From Chitinophagales bacterium (lineage in GTDB: Bacteria; Bacteroidota; Bacteroidia; Chitinophagales; Chitinophagaceae), in NCBI GenBank assembly GCA_026931905.1, contig JAIXLB010000008.1:1-64000 (forward strand): a DNA stretch of 64,000 nt. The letters are read 5' to 3'. Numbering within the stretch: position 1 is the stretch's first letter; each line of letters opens with the position of its first letter. The notes below the pieces were generated by a model. It made no database searches. It saw nothing but the letters and a program-made list of their open reading frames with translations, and was not told the origin of the DNA. Below are positions 37,285-46,249 of this stretch, piece by piece. Position numbers and translations under genes: made by a program.

Positions 37285-38787
37285 TTATTTTATCCAAATT
37301 CGTAATAGAGGAAAATTTTTCCATTCTTTTTTTTCTTGTATAAAAATTATAAAAGCGAATATGAGTATTAAAAATGTTGCAGAAAGCAAATTAAACCAAT
37401 AGGTATTGTACCAATGTGATAAAAAAGTATGTACAAAAAATAATGCAACAACAATAATTATATAAGCACTCAATTTTTTCCATTCGTAGGGTATAGGATA
37501 TTCTTTTTGCCCCCAGAAATAGCTTATGAGCATCATAATTCCGTAACAAGAAAAAGTAGCCCAAGCACAAGCCATATAACTAAAGTAAGGAATGAAAAAA
37601 TAATTTATTGTTAGTGTTACAACTGCACCTATTACTGTAATATAAGCACCTGCAATAGTTTTATTTCCCAGCTTATACCAAATACTTAAATTGTAATAAA
37701 TGCCTAAGAACATATTTGCCAAAAGCAGTATTGGCACTACTTTCAAGCCTTGCCACATTTTAGGATTACGAATAAAATGCTTCCAAATATCTAAATACAA
37801 AACCACTAATAAAAACATGAAACATAAAGTAATTACAAAAAACTTCATTACACGGGCATAGGTTTTTTGTGCATCGCTATCAGTGGCTTTTTTAAAAAAG
37901 AAAGGCTCTGCACCCATACGAAAAGCTTGTACAGATAATGTAATTAAAATAGAAAGTTTGTAACAGGCTGCATAAATGCCTACTTCTGCTTTTGCTGCAA
38001 TTTCATTGGCTGCTGGTGCCCACCAACTCAACATAATTCTATCGAAAGTTTCATTTATCATACCTCCAAAACCTGCAATAATTAGAGGCATACTGTACAG
38101 CATTATTGTTTTCCAAAGAGGAAAATCAAACTCCCATTTAAAACTAAAAAACTCCTTTGTTAAAAGTAAAAATGTAATTACCGATTGAATAATATTAGCC
38201 ACTAAAACATATCCTACTGCAAAATCAGGATTGTATAATTTACTACACCAGTGATTAGGATTTTCTTTTAACCATGCAGGGCAAATACTTAAAAAGAAAT
38301 AAATAGAAGCTATGTTTATTAAAATACTACTAATGCGTATAACAGCATATTTTATAGGTCTGTTATCTTGCCTTAGTTTTGCAAAAGGAATGGCAGTTAA
38401 AGCATCAAAAGCAATAACTATTAAAGTATAAAATAAATAATTAGGATGTTCATTGATAGTAAGTAAAGAGGCTAAGGGTTGGTGTAATACAAGAATTAAA
38501 AGAGAAAAAAGGAGGGTAGAAATTAAAACAGAAATTGAAATTGTGCTATATACTTTTGTGCTCTTTTCAGTATTTATAAATCTAAAATAAGCAGTTTCCA
38601 TTCCATAGGTAAATACAATATTCATAAAAGGAATGAAAGCATAAATAATGCTCATTTCGCCATATTGAGCATTGGTAAATTTAAAGGTTAGGTAAGGGGT
38701 TAAGAGGTAATTAATAAATCTTGCAGCAATAGAACTTAATCCATACCACATGGTTTGCCCTGCTAATTTTTTTATGCTATTGCTCAA
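37285..38787 (-). CDS. Oligosaccharide flippase family membrane protein (Wzx-like)
   Basis: 500-residue polytopic membrane protein of the MOP superfamily with about 14 helices. It opens with the family-style amphipathic start LAGQTMWYGLSSIAARFINYLLTPYLT. Such proteins flip undecaprenyl-linked oligosaccharides across the inner membrane. No glycosyltransferase cluster surrounds it, so the glycan is unknown. The start is a TTG at 38787; the next in-frame ATG lies inside the first helix. A TAnnTTTG box precedes it. Confidence 0.85.
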   Translation of the reverse strand: MSNSIKKLAGQTMWYGLSSIAARFINYLLTPYLTFKFTNAQYGEMSIIYAFIPFMNIVFTYGMETAYFRFINTEKSTKVYSTISISVLISTLLFSLLILVLHQPLASLLTINEHPNYLFYTLIVIAFDALTAIPFAKLRQDNRPIKYAVIRISSILINIASIYFFLSICPAWLKENPNHWCSKLYNPDFAVGYVLVANIIQSVITFLLLTKEFFSFKWEFDFPLWKTIMLYSMPLIIAGFGGMINETFDRIMLSWWAPAANEIAAKAEVGIYAACYKLSILITLSVQAFRMGAEPFFFKKATDSDAQKTYARVMKFFVITLCFMFLLVVLYLDIWKHFIRNPKMWQGLKVVPILLLANMFLGIYYNLSIWYKLGNKTIAGAYITVIGAVVTLTINYFFIPYFSYMACAWATFSCYGIMMLISYFWGQKEYPIPYEWKKLSAYIIIVVALFFVHTFLSHWYNTYWFNLLSATFLILIFAFIIFIQEKKEWKNFPLLRIWIK

Positions 38788-38805
38788 TACAAATTATTTA
38801 GTGTT

Positions 38806-38813
38806 CAAAAATA
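38806..38813 (-). promoter_or_regulatory. Candidate -7 box of flippase gene
   Basis: On the minus strand TATTTTTG, 18 bases before the TTG start. It fits TAnnTTTG; the -33 element is unclear. Confidence 0.35.
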
Positions 38814-38844
38814 ACATAGATTTTTTTTAAATGAATATTGATAT

Positions 38845-38852
38845 TAATTTTG
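38845..38852 (+). promoter_or_regulatory. Candidate -7 box of coiled-coil protein gene
   Basis: TAATTTTG fits TAnnTTTG, 29 bases before the ATG at 38882. It lies in the 94-base divergent region opposite the flippase promoter candidate. Confidence 0.35.
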
Positions 38853-38881
38853 CAAGTTAATATTTTAAAAAAGTAAATAAA

Positions 38882-39460
38882 ATGAAAAAAGTATTGAGCT
38901 TTTTAGGTTTAGTGTTATTGACAAATATTGCACTGGCACAGCAAGCAATTACAGAAACTACTATTAATATTAAAGGCGAAGACAAGCCTGCTGTAAGTAA
39001 AGATTTTAATGAAACAGCAAGAGATATTGCAGATGCTTTAACTGATTATTTTAAAACAAGTGAAAACAAAAAACTAAGAAAAAGAAGTGGATTGTATGTT
39101 GTTCAAGAAGTGAAGTTAGATAAAGTTACAGGCGATGATCTTGATTTATATTTTAACATAGAAGTTAAAGGAAGAAAAAAAGATAAAACAACAACTGTTG
39201 CATTGGCAGCTCACACTTCATCGCCACAATTTGTAGGCGAAAGTACTCATGTAAAAATTAAACAAAACATTGTTGCCTTTATAGAAAGAATACAAGATAT
39301 TACTACAACGTATCAAAAAAAGGTAGAAGCAGAGAGGTTACAAAAAGAAGCTGAAGAAGCAAAAAGAGAAAAAGAAAGATTAGAAAAAAAGGCAGCCAAA
39401 CAAGCAGCAAAAGCAGCAAAAATGGAAAAAGCAGCTAACGAAGCAAAAGCTAATCTTTAA
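38882..39460 (+). CDS. Secreted protein with C-terminal Lys/Glu/Ala coiled coil
   Basis: I do not recognise this 192-residue protein. It has a signal peptide (cleavage after IALAQ, near residue 20), a compact middle part with mixed strands and helices (about 25-140), and a long charged helix from about 145 to the end (KKVEAERLQKEAEEAKREKE then Lys/Ala repeats). The tail looks like a periplasmic coiled coil or rod. No enzyme motif is visible. It lies 25 bases upstream of ruvC and may share its transcript, although a functional link is not evident. Confidence 0.7.
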   Translation: MKKVLSFLGLVLLTNIALAQQAITETTINIKGEDKPAVSKDFNETARDIADALTDYFKTSENKKLRKRSGLYVVQEVKLDKVTGDDLDLYFNIEVKGRKKDKTTTVALAAHTSSPQFVGESTHVKIKQNIVAFIERIQDITTTYQKKVEAERLQKEAEEAKREKERLEKKAAKQAAKAAKMEKAANEAKANL

Positions 39461-39485
39461 TACATACAGATACTTTTATAGCTTG

Positions 39486-40049
39486 ATGAATAGAGCACAT
39501 ATTATACTTGGCATAGATCCTGGTACACAGCTATTGGGCTATGCTTTGTTAAAAGTAGCAGGCAATCAACAGCAAGTTTTACTGATGGATGTTTTAAAAC
39601 TTTCTTCTCATAAAGATATTTATGAACGCTTAGAAAAAATTCATACAAAAGTTTCTGAGTTAATTGCTTTATACAAACCTCAAACATTTGCTATAGAAGC
39701 TCCATTTTTTGGCAAAAATGTTCAAAGTATGTTGAAACTTGGAAGGGCTCAAGGAGTAGCTATTGCTGCTGCAATTCATGCAGGTTTAGACGTTACAGAA
39801 TATTCGCCAAAGAAAGTAAAACAATCTATTACAGGCAATGGAAATGCAGATAAAGATCAGGTTTGGAAAATGTTGCAACGTGTTTTAAATATTGAAGAAA
39901 AACCGCAATATTATGATGCTACAGATGCTTTGGCTGTTGCTCTTTGTCATTGTTATCAAATTGCTAACCCACATCCTATTAAATCTAAAGGGTTTAAAGG
40001 TTGGGACGATTTTATTAAAAAGAACCCAGAAAAAATTTCTAAAAAATAA
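39486..40049 (+). CDS. ruvC: Holliday junction endonuclease RuvC
   Basis: 187-residue resolvase that cuts Holliday junctions together with RuvAB. The acidic active site of the RNase H fold is intact: Asp in LGIDPGTQLLGYAL (about residue 11), Glu in FAIEAPFFGKNVQSMLKLGRAQG (about 70), and the paired Asp in YDATDALAVALCH (about 143 and 146). The segment YSPKKVKQSITGNGNADKDQV is diagnostic. I chose the ATG at 39486 over the adjacent TTG. Followed by a strong terminator. Confidence 0.96.
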   Translation: MNRAHIILGIDPGTQLLGYALLKVAGNQQQVLLMDVLKLSSHKDIYERLEKIHTKVSELIALYKPQTFAIEAPFFGKNVQSMLKLGRAQGVAIAAAIHAGLDVTEYSPKKVKQSITGNGNADKDQVWKMLQRVLNIEEKPQYYDATDALAVALCHCYQIANPHPIKSKGFKGWDDFIKKNPEKISKK

Positions 40050-40175
40050 TTTTTAAAACTTTACCCATAAAATTTAGCAGTTTACCTATTGTTAATCATT
40101 TTTTGTTATTAAAGCAAGTGTATTAGCAATAATTATAGTAGTATTACAACAGTTTTTTAAGGGTTTAGGGTTGAA

Positions 40176-40213
40176 AAGGAGGCTTTGATTCTTCAAAGCC
40201 TCCTTGTTTTTTG
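40176..40213 (+). terminator. Rho-independent terminator after ruvC
   Basis: Perfect 12-bp stem (AAGGAGGCTTTG with CAAAGCCTCCTT), 6-base loop, then GTTTTTT. It is much more GC-rich than its surroundings and lies 126 bases after the ruvC stop. Confidence 0.85.
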
Positions 40214-40247
40214 AGTATTTGAGTTAAATGAAATGAGCAAATAATTC

Positions 40248-40282
40248 AAAAAAAAAAGAGGTTGCTTTTAGAAACAACCTCT
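40248..40282 (-). terminator. Rho-independent terminator of orphan ECF sigma gene
   Basis: On the minus strand an 8-bp stem (AGAGGTTG with CAACCTCT), which can be extended by an AAA/TTT step past a bulge, is followed by nine or more T. It lies 28 bases after the sigma factor stop codon. Confidence 0.8.
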
Positions 40283-40310
40283 GGTATGAAAAAAAATATT
40301 CTCTGAAAAA

Positions 40311-40895
40311 TTATAATGCAATTTGTTTTTCTTCCATTAATCTACGAAGGTTAATTAAACCATAACGCATACGACCTAAAGCTGTATTAATACTACATTT
40401 TGTAATATCAGCAATTTCTTTAAAACTTAAATCTGCAAAATGACGCAATACTATAACTTCTCTTTGATCCTCAGGAAGCATATCCAACATTTTACGAACA
40501 CGTGAATGACTTTGCTCTGCCATTATTTTATTTTCAGCACTTTCTTCAACTATATTAATAGTTTCAAAAATGTCTCTTTCATCACTTGTTTGAATAGTAG
40601 GTGTTCTTTTTACTTTTCTAAAATGATCTACACATAAGTTATGGCTAATGCGTAAAGCCCAAGGCAAAAACTTTCCTTCTTCAGAATATTTATTATTTTT
40701 AAGTGTATCTATTATTTTAATAAACACATCTTGAAATAAATCTTCTGCTAAGTACTTGTCTTTAACTAAGAAAAGAATGGAAGAAAAAATTTTGTCCTTG
40801 TAGCGATTAATTAATACTTCAAGGGCATCATTTGCATTTCCTTCTTGAAATGCATGGATTAGTTGCGTGTCTGACGCATGAAATAAAGTTTTCAT
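40311..40895 (-). CDS. ECF sigma factor without adjacent anti-sigma factor
   Basis: 194-residue extracytoplasmic-function sigma factor. Region 2 has DLFQDVFIKIIDTLKN and LPWALRISHNLCVDHFRKVKR (about 55-95). Region 4 has LPEDQREVIVLRHFADLSFKEIADITK with the helix-turn-helix SINTALGRMRYGLINLRRLM (about 140-185). The ATG at 40895 is preferred over a TTG two codons upstream. It is flanked by a terminator downstream and a 313-base gap upstream, with no membrane anti-sigma gene beside it. This type of solitary ECF factor is common in Bacteroidota. Confidence 0.9.
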   Translation of the reverse strand: MKTLFHASDTQLIHAFQEGNANDALEVLINRYKDKIFSSILFLVKDKYLAEDLFQDVFIKIIDTLKNNKYSEEGKFLPWALRISHNLCVDHFRKVKRTPTIQTSDERDIFETINIVEESAENKIMAEQSHSRVRKMLDMLPEDQREVIVLRHFADLSFKEIADITKCSINTALGRMRYGLINLRRLMEEKQIAL

Positions 40896-41208
40896 AGACA
40901 ATAAGGTTTTTGTTTTAACTTAAAAAATTAGGATATATAGATTACTAAAATTAAGTACAATCTTTTTGTCTTTTTTGAGTGTATTTAATTTTCTGATGTG
41001 AAGATAGGAATGATTTTTATATTTCCAAATTTTGGAACAATTTTTTTTTATTTTTTTTTATAAAAGGCTTATCTGTATTGATTTTCAAGTGATTTTACTA
41101 TCGCCAGATAGTGTTTTTACTATGTTTTATTTGTCTGTTCTATTACTAAGAAAACAATTCTTAAAATGAGAAATAAAACTGAAACTAAAGTAGCTTAAAA
41201 AATACCTT
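40896..41208. other. 313-base intergenic region upstream of ECF sigma gene
   Basis: No coding potential was found. The region is very AT-rich with long T tracts (41041-41060). It holds one clear palindrome at 41023-41037 and probably the sigma gene promoter on the minus strand. A TTG inside the palindrome is followed after 19 bases by TATCTTCA, a partial -7 box. Otherwise nothing recognisable. Confidence 0.6.
41023..41037. promoter_or_regulatory. Palindrome upstream of orphan ECF sigma gene
   Basis: Inverted repeat TTCCAAA-T-TTTGGAA with perfect 7-bp arms, about 130 bases upstream of the sigma start codon. On the minus strand it overlaps a TTG that could act as a -33 element, so it could be an operator. 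Binding factor unknown. Confidence 0.35.
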
Positions 41209-43011
41209 TTAGGGGTGTAAATACTCATAAATAATATTAGCTTTTTTAGCACCAATTACTTTACTTAACTCCGCTATATTTTTATTACGAACATTATTTA
41301 CTGATTTAAAAGTTTTCAATAATTCTGTGATTGTTTGTTTGCCTATACCTTTTATATTTTCTAATTCGTTTTTAAAAGTTCCTTTAGAACGTTTATTTCT
41401 ATGAAAACTAATTCCAAATCTGTGGACTTCATCTCGTATAAATCGAATTAGTTTTAAACTATCACTATTCCATGGTAAAATAGTTGGCTCAGTATCGCCA
41501 GAAAAAAATAGTTGTTCTTCGTTTTTTGCTAAGCCTACAACAGTAGTTTTATTTTCTATTTTTAATAGATGAATACTTTTCAAGGCAGCACTTAATTGTC
41601 CTTTGCCTCCATCAATAATTATTAATTGTGGTAAAGGTTTTTTCTCTTCTATTAATCTTTTGTAACGTCTAAAAACTACTTCTTGCATGGTAGCAAAATC
41701 ATTAATGCCTTGTACGTTTTTTACATTAAATTTTCTATAATCGTTTTTACTGGGTTCACCATTTTTAAAACATACCATTGCACTTACAGGAAAACTTCCC
41801 TGAAAATTAGAGTTGTCAAAACACTCTATATGTAATGGTAATTCTTTAAGTGATAAAAATTGCTGCAACTCTTCTAAAACTTTATTTTTTTCTTGTTTGT
41901 TATTTTCTGTAAGGCGTAAAATTTTTTTCTTGTACAATTCTTCTTTAAAATAATTTACATTTTTGTTAGATAGCTCAAGTAGCTTTTTTTTATCGCCCAA
42001 CTTTGGAGTGGTTATTAAAATATTTGTATCTGGGTAGTTTATTTTAAAAGGAATAATAATTTCGTTTGCTATACTATTAAAGTCTTCTCTTAATTTCCTG
42101 ATTGCAAAAATTAAAACTTCTTCATCATTTTGTTCTAAAGGAATGGTAAGTTGTATGGTGTGTGTTTGAACAATAGTGCCATTTTGCACCATTAAATAAG
42201 TTACAAATGCAGTTTCACTTTCTCTTAAAATTGAAAACACATCTACATGAGTTAAATGCTTACTTACAATAACCGATTTTTCTTGGTAACTTTCTAAACT
42301 TTCTATTTTCTTTTTTATTACAGCAGCTTTTTCAAATTGCAAATTATCTGCCTTTTCTTTCATTTCTTTTTTCAAATGCTGAATTACAGGGCTTAAATTT
42401 CCTTTCAAAATATTTCGCACTTGTTGTAAACCTTCATTATAATCTTCCAAAGTTTGTAAGCCTTCGCATGGTCCTTTACAATTTCCTAAATGATATTCTA
42501 AGCAAATTTTAAACTTTTTTCGTTGAATGTTTAATGGTGTAAGATTTAATTTACAAGTACGAAGCGGTATGTACAGCTTTATAAAATCCAATAGCTCTCT
42601 TACTTTTTTTACAGAAGTAAATGGACCCAAATATTCGCTGCCATCGTTCATTTTTTTTCTTGTAAAAAATACTCTTGGGAAGGGTTCGTTTTTTATAACT
42701 ATGTAAGGAAAAGTTTTATCGTCTTTTGCAAGAATATTATACTTGGGTTTAAAATTTTTGATTAAAGAATTTTCTAAAAGAAAAGCATCTTGTTCGCTAT
42801 CTACAATCGTAAATTCTATGTGATGAATATTTTCTACTAACTTATGTGTTTTATAATTTGTAAGTGTTTTTGAAAAATAGCTTGTAACTCTTTTTTTTAA
42901 ATTTTTTGCTTTGCCTACATACAATAATTCATTGTTGGCATCGTAATATTTATATATGCCAGGCTGCTGAGGAATGGTGTTGGCTATTTTTTGAAATGCA
43001 GCAGAGGTCAT
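41209..43011 (-). CDS. uvrC: Excinuclease ABC subunit C
   Basis: 600-residue nucleotide-excision repair nuclease that makes both cuts around a lesion in the UvrB-DNA complex. The N-terminal GIY-YIG domain (PGIYKYYDANNELLYVGKAKNLKKR, about 18-42) is followed by a Cys segment CLEYHLGNCKGPC, a UVR motif (LKKEMKEKADNLQFEKAAVIKKK, about 205-230), the RNase H-like domain (ECFDNSNFQGSFPVSAMV, IIIDGGKGQL, DEVHRFGISFHRNKR) and C-terminal helix-hairpin-helix repeats (LENIKGIGKQTITELLKTF). Complete and of normal length. The gene for a small lipoprotein ends 13 bases upstream. Confidence 0.96.
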   Translation of the reverse strand: MTSAAFQKIANTIPQQPGIYKYYDANNELLYVGKAKNLKKRVTSYFSKTLTNYKTHKLVENIHHIEFTIVDSEQDAFLLENSLIKNFKPKYNILAKDDKTFPYIVIKNEPFPRVFFTRKKMNDGSEYLGPFTSVKKVRELLDFIKLYIPLRTCKLNLTPLNIQRKKFKICLEYHLGNCKGPCEGLQTLEDYNEGLQQVRNILKGNLSPVIQHLKKEMKEKADNLQFEKAAVIKKKIESLESYQEKSVIVSKHLTHVDVFSILRESETAFVTYLMVQNGTIVQTHTIQLTIPLEQNDEEVLIFAIRKLREDFNSIANEIIIPFKINYPDTNILITTPKLGDKKKLLELSNKNVNYFKEELYKKKILRLTENNKQEKNKVLEELQQFLSLKELPLHIECFDNSNFQGSFPVSAMVCFKNGEPSKNDYRKFNVKNVQGINDFATMQEVVFRRYKRLIEEKKPLPQLIIIDGGKGQLSAALKSIHLLKIENKTTVVGLAKNEEQLFFSGDTEPTILPWNSDSLKLIRFIRDEVHRFGISFHRNKRSKGTFKNELENIKGIGKQTITELLKTFKSVNNVRNKNIAELSKVIGAKKANIIYEYLHP

Positions 43012-43024
43012 AGTTTTAAGAGAA

Positions 43025-43612
43025 TTATTTTTTCCAGCTAATATTTATTTTTGTTGAAACGCCTTTGCCTGTAGGGTCTTCTGCATAACGAATTATATAA
43101 AATTCTTTTCCAAATACCCAAGCATAATTTTCTGTTATTGTAGAATCGGCAGAAGTGAAAATTGTTTTTATATCTATTCGTTTTATAACGTTTGTATTTT
43201 TTGCATCTAACATTACACTAATATTTTTTACAGGCAAGCTATCTTTTTGTGTTGTGTAATTAAGTATTGTACTTTTTGTAGTTAAGTCTGTAAATACTTG
43301 TTCGTTGTAAAAACTCTTGAGTGGTGGTTGTGTTATATTTTGTTCTGTTATTTTATTTACTATACTTTTAAAATCGTTATTGTTTATTATGCTTATTATT
43401 TCTTTACCAGTTTCGTTGGTAAAGGTTTGCATCAGTTTAGTTTTATTTTTTTCTAAACTATCTGCTTCATTTTTTATAGCTGAAATGTAAGGATAAAAAG
43501 GCAGTGTATCTGTATTTACTTGCTGGGTAGCAACAACAGGAGTTTGTTTGTTTTTTTCTTTACAGCCAAATACAGCAACAAGCATGATAAAAATAATTAT
43601 TGTACTTTTCAT
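43025..43612 (-). CDS. Hypothetical lipoprotein upstream of uvrC
   Basis: 195-residue protein with a lipoprotein signal (IIIFIMLVAVFGC, lipid Cys about 17). The rest has a helical stretch (about 40-100) followed by beta strands (LNYTTQKDSLPVKNISVMLD, NVIKRIDIKTIF, WVFGKEFYIIRYAED). I do not recognise a family. It is 13 bases upstream of uvrC on the same strand and so probably cotranscribed, but a repair role is not suggested by its location outside the cytoplasm. Confidence 0.7.
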   Translation of the reverse strand: MKSTIIIFIMLVAVFGCKEKNKQTPVVATQQVNTDTLPFYPYISAIKNEADSLEKNKTKLMQTFTNETGKEIISIINNNDFKSIVNKITEQNITQPPLKSFYNEQVFTDLTTKSTILNYTTQKDSLPVKNISVMLDAKNTNVIKRIDIKTIFTSADSTITENYAWVFGKEFYIIRYAEDPTGKGVSTKINISWKK

Positions 43613-43727
43613 ATTTATAACTTAATTGCACGAAAGTATTTTAAATAATTTTAAGAAAAAATATTATACCAGCAGGGTTACTATTTTTCTTTTATAGAAA
43701 TTAATATCTAATTAAAACTTATTGGCT

Positions 43728-44816
43728 ATGTGTAAAAATATTTTTTTATTAACTATTGCTTTATGTTTTTCTGTATTGGCTTTTGCAAATATGGCTTCTC
43801 CCATAAATCCAGGAACAATATCAAGTTCAGCAATATCCAGTAAAAACATAAATATTACTTCGGAAAATATTTTTATAAAAATTAATAAAGATTTTACAAC
43901 AGCAAAATATATTGTAGAGTACAACATTCAAAGCAATGTAGCTGGTAAGCAAATGCCTTTGTTGTTTTATGCAAAAGATTATAAAGATAATTTTATGGTT
44001 TGGGTTGATAACAAACCGGTATCTGTTAAAAGTTTGTCTGAATTAAATATTGATCAATCTTCTTTTTTAAAGTTGTATGAAAATGGCAACGATTCAACTA
44101 AAGTTGCAATAAGTTTTGATAGAAATGAAAGAGCATCTTACGAAATAAATGACTTGAAATATTTTGAAATAGATGTTGAAAAAGGGAATCATGTAATAAG
44201 AGTTGAGTATGTTGCAAAAGCATGGATTGATAAATCGGATTGGGTTAAAAAATATTCTTTTCATTATTCGCTTTCGCCTGCAAAGTATTGGCAATCTTTC
44301 TCGAACCTTACCATAAAAATTGAACAAGAGGGTAGTGTAAATGATTATACTACTAATTTAGGTTTGCCTAACGAAAATAAAATATCAAACCTCCATACTT
44401 GGAATTTTAAAAACTTACCATCAGATTTTATTACTATAAATTTTCAGCCCAAACCTAATACATTAGCAGCTTTTTTGATTTCATTAGAACCTTTTGGTAT
44501 TGCTGTAATTCTTTCTATTATTTTAATGTTACTGCATTTGTATTGGGTAATTTGGTATAGAAGAAAAAATATTTCCAAAAAGTTTTCTGCACCAGTAATT
44601 ATTGGTAGTTTTCTTGTTCCTTTTCTTTATTTATTCATCTATATCAATTCCTATTCTGTAATAGATAATATTATTGGTAAAGATGCAAGTAACTGGCATG
44701 GGTATTATGTTTTAATTATTATTTTTTATCCATTTATACTAATAGCTTATTGGGTAGTATTTTGGTTGATAGATAAACTGTATAAAAGAAAATTATTGAG
44801 TAAACAAGTAGATTAA
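43728..44816 (+). CDS. Unknown membrane protein with exported domain
   Basis: 362-residue protein that I cannot assign. It has an N-terminal signal peptide (cleavage after LAFA, about residue 21) and an exported beta-rich domain (about 30-250) with many strands such as AKYIVEYNIQSNVAGKQMPLLFY and NHVIRVEYVAKAW. Three C-terminal membrane helices follow (about 255-280, 293-315 and 328-352), with a short Lys-rich cytoplasmic end. The exported domain reads like an immunoglobulin-like or peptidase-associated sandwich; no catalytic motif is visible. The ATG at 43728 is preferred over a TTG two codons earlier. It shares its stop (TTAA) with the convergent gene at 44813. Confidence 0.7.
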   Translation: MCKNIFLLTIALCFSVLAFANMASPINPGTISSSAISSKNINITSENIFIKINKDFTTAKYIVEYNIQSNVAGKQMPLLFYAKDYKDNFMVWVDNKPVSVKSLSELNIDQSSFLKLYENGNDSTKVAISFDRNERASYEINDLKYFEIDVEKGNHVIRVEYVAKAWIDKSDWVKKYSFHYSLSPAKYWQSFSNLTIKIEQEGSVNDYTTNLGLPNENKISNLHTWNFKNLPSDFITINFQPKPNTLAAFLISLEPFGIAVILSIILMLLHLYWVIWYRRKNISKKFSAPVIIGSFLVPFLYLFIYINSYSVIDNIIGKDASNWHGYYVLIIIFYPFILIAYWVVFWLIDKLYKRKLLSKQVD

Positions 44817-46231
44817 AAAATTTCTTTTGTAAAACCAATTCTTAAACCATCGTCTAACCTGTATTCTTTAATAGGATATTTATCTGTGTAGGTAGGTAAA
44901 TGTTGGTAACGAACTTGTGGGCTAACAAATATATTGTAGCTGCCAACCTTGTAGGTAAAATTGATTTCTAAACTTGTATTAAAGTTCCATTTTCTGAAGA
45001 AAGAATTTCCATCAGTATAATATTTATAATCTGTAGAAATTAAATAAACATTTTTATTAAGCGTTAATGTAGGTTGAATACTTGCACCTAAACTTATTCC
45101 AAATTTTTTGCCATCGAGTAATTGCCATTGTAAACCTAAAGGAATAGAAATTTGGTATAAACTATTTTTTAAAATACTTGATAAACTACTACCTGTTGTG
45201 CTTTGTGTAGAAATTTGATTTATGGTATCTAAGCCATTGTTAGAGATAATGGCAATTTGTGCAATACTTGTTCCGCTTTTATAACTATCAATATAATACT
45301 TACGAATATTGAATTGTAAGCCTGTTCTAAATTTTAATTTGTTATTCAATTTATAAAGCATACCAACACCAGCTTCTAAACCTAATGCTGGTTTATGACG
45401 TACTACATCATTAATATTTGTATAGTATTGAGTAGGAAGTGAAGTTGTATTAGCATCTTTTGATGTTATTAGAATACGAGATTTATCATCAACTAATCTT
45501 CTGAAACTTATACTTGGAGTAGCATACACTTGCAATTCAAATTTAGAAGATTTACGTTTTACTGTAATAGGGGTTGTTGTATAATTATTGTAACTATTTA
45601 TTAAAAGTTGGTTACTGAAAATTTTATTACTTAATTTTTGTGTACCAACTAACTGAATATTTTTTTTAGTTTCTTGTGGTAGGTTATTTTCAGTTGTAAA
45701 GGGTTCTGTAATATTTTCAATAAAATTACTTTCACTTTCATTGGTATTTAAAGCATGTAGATTATTGAAATTATTGATACTATTGGCAGCAATTAAATAA
45801 GATGATGGTAGATTATTTAATTGTTGTGTTGTAGTTGTTAAATTCGTAAGTTGCTTAACATTGCTCTTAACATGAACTATAGAGGAACTTGATAAATTAT
45901 TTAATTGCTTTTTAGTGTAATTAGAAGGAAAAATATTGGTTGCAAATACATTATTTTGAGTAGAGGTAGTAGAGCTTGTGTTTTTTTGTTGATTAAAACC
46001 AATTAAAGCAGCAGTATAATTGGGTTTTACAGGGTTATCATAAATGTAAGTAGATATACACAGTGCAATAATAATTAATAAAGATACAATAGTAAGGGCA
46101 CGCCAACTTTCTGTTGCATGCAGTTCATTGAAAATATTATTCCAAACTTTAGAATCAGGGAAAGAGTTAAAATTATCGGATTCGGTTTGTAAAAAATCTT
46201 CAAAATTATCCTTATCGTATCTGTTGTTCAT
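44813..46231 (-). CDS. Putative dual-membrane-spanning anti-sigma factor (head-TM-linker-barrel)
   Basis: 472-residue protein with unusual architecture. Residues 1-44 are a charged cytoplasmic head (DNFEDFLQTESDNFNSFPDS, then VWNNIFNELH). Residues about 45-64 are one membrane helix (ALTIVSLLIIIALCISTYIY). Residues about 65-230 are a Asn/Thr/Ser/Gln-rich, probably disordered linker. Residues about 235-472 are alternating strands of an outer-membrane barrel with aromatic girdle residues, ending in Phe. The ECF sigma gene ends only 18 bases upstream. Dual membrane-spanning anti-sigma factors (Dma) have been reported in Bacteroides thetaiotaomicron; the layout here matches. An alternative is an ordinary PorT-like barrel with an uncleaved anchor. 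Start ATG 46231, not the GTG before it. Confidence 0.65.
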   Translation of the reverse strand: MNNRYDKDNFEDFLQTESDNFNSFPDSKVWNNIFNELHATESWRALTIVSLLIIIALCISTYIYDNPVKPNYTAALIGFNQQKNTSSTTSTQNNVFATNIFPSNYTKKQLNNLSSSSIVHVKSNVKQLTNLTTTTQQLNNLPSSYLIAANSINNFNNLHALNTNESESNFIENITEPFTTENNLPQETKKNIQLVGTQKLSNKIFSNQLLINSYNNYTTTPITVKRKSSKFELQVYATPSISFRRLVDDKSRILITSKDANTTSLPTQYYTNINDVVRHKPALGLEAGVGMLYKLNNKLKFRTGLQFNIRKYYIDSYKSGTSIAQIAIISNNGLDTINQISTQSTTGSSLSSILKNSLYQISIPLGLQWQLLDGKKFGISLGASIQPTLTLNKNVYLISTDYKYYTDGNSFFRKWNFNTSLEINFTYKVGSYNIFVSPQVRYQHLPTYTDKYPIKEYRLDDGLRIGFTKEIF

Positions 46232-46249
46232 CACTTATTTTAAAAGTGT

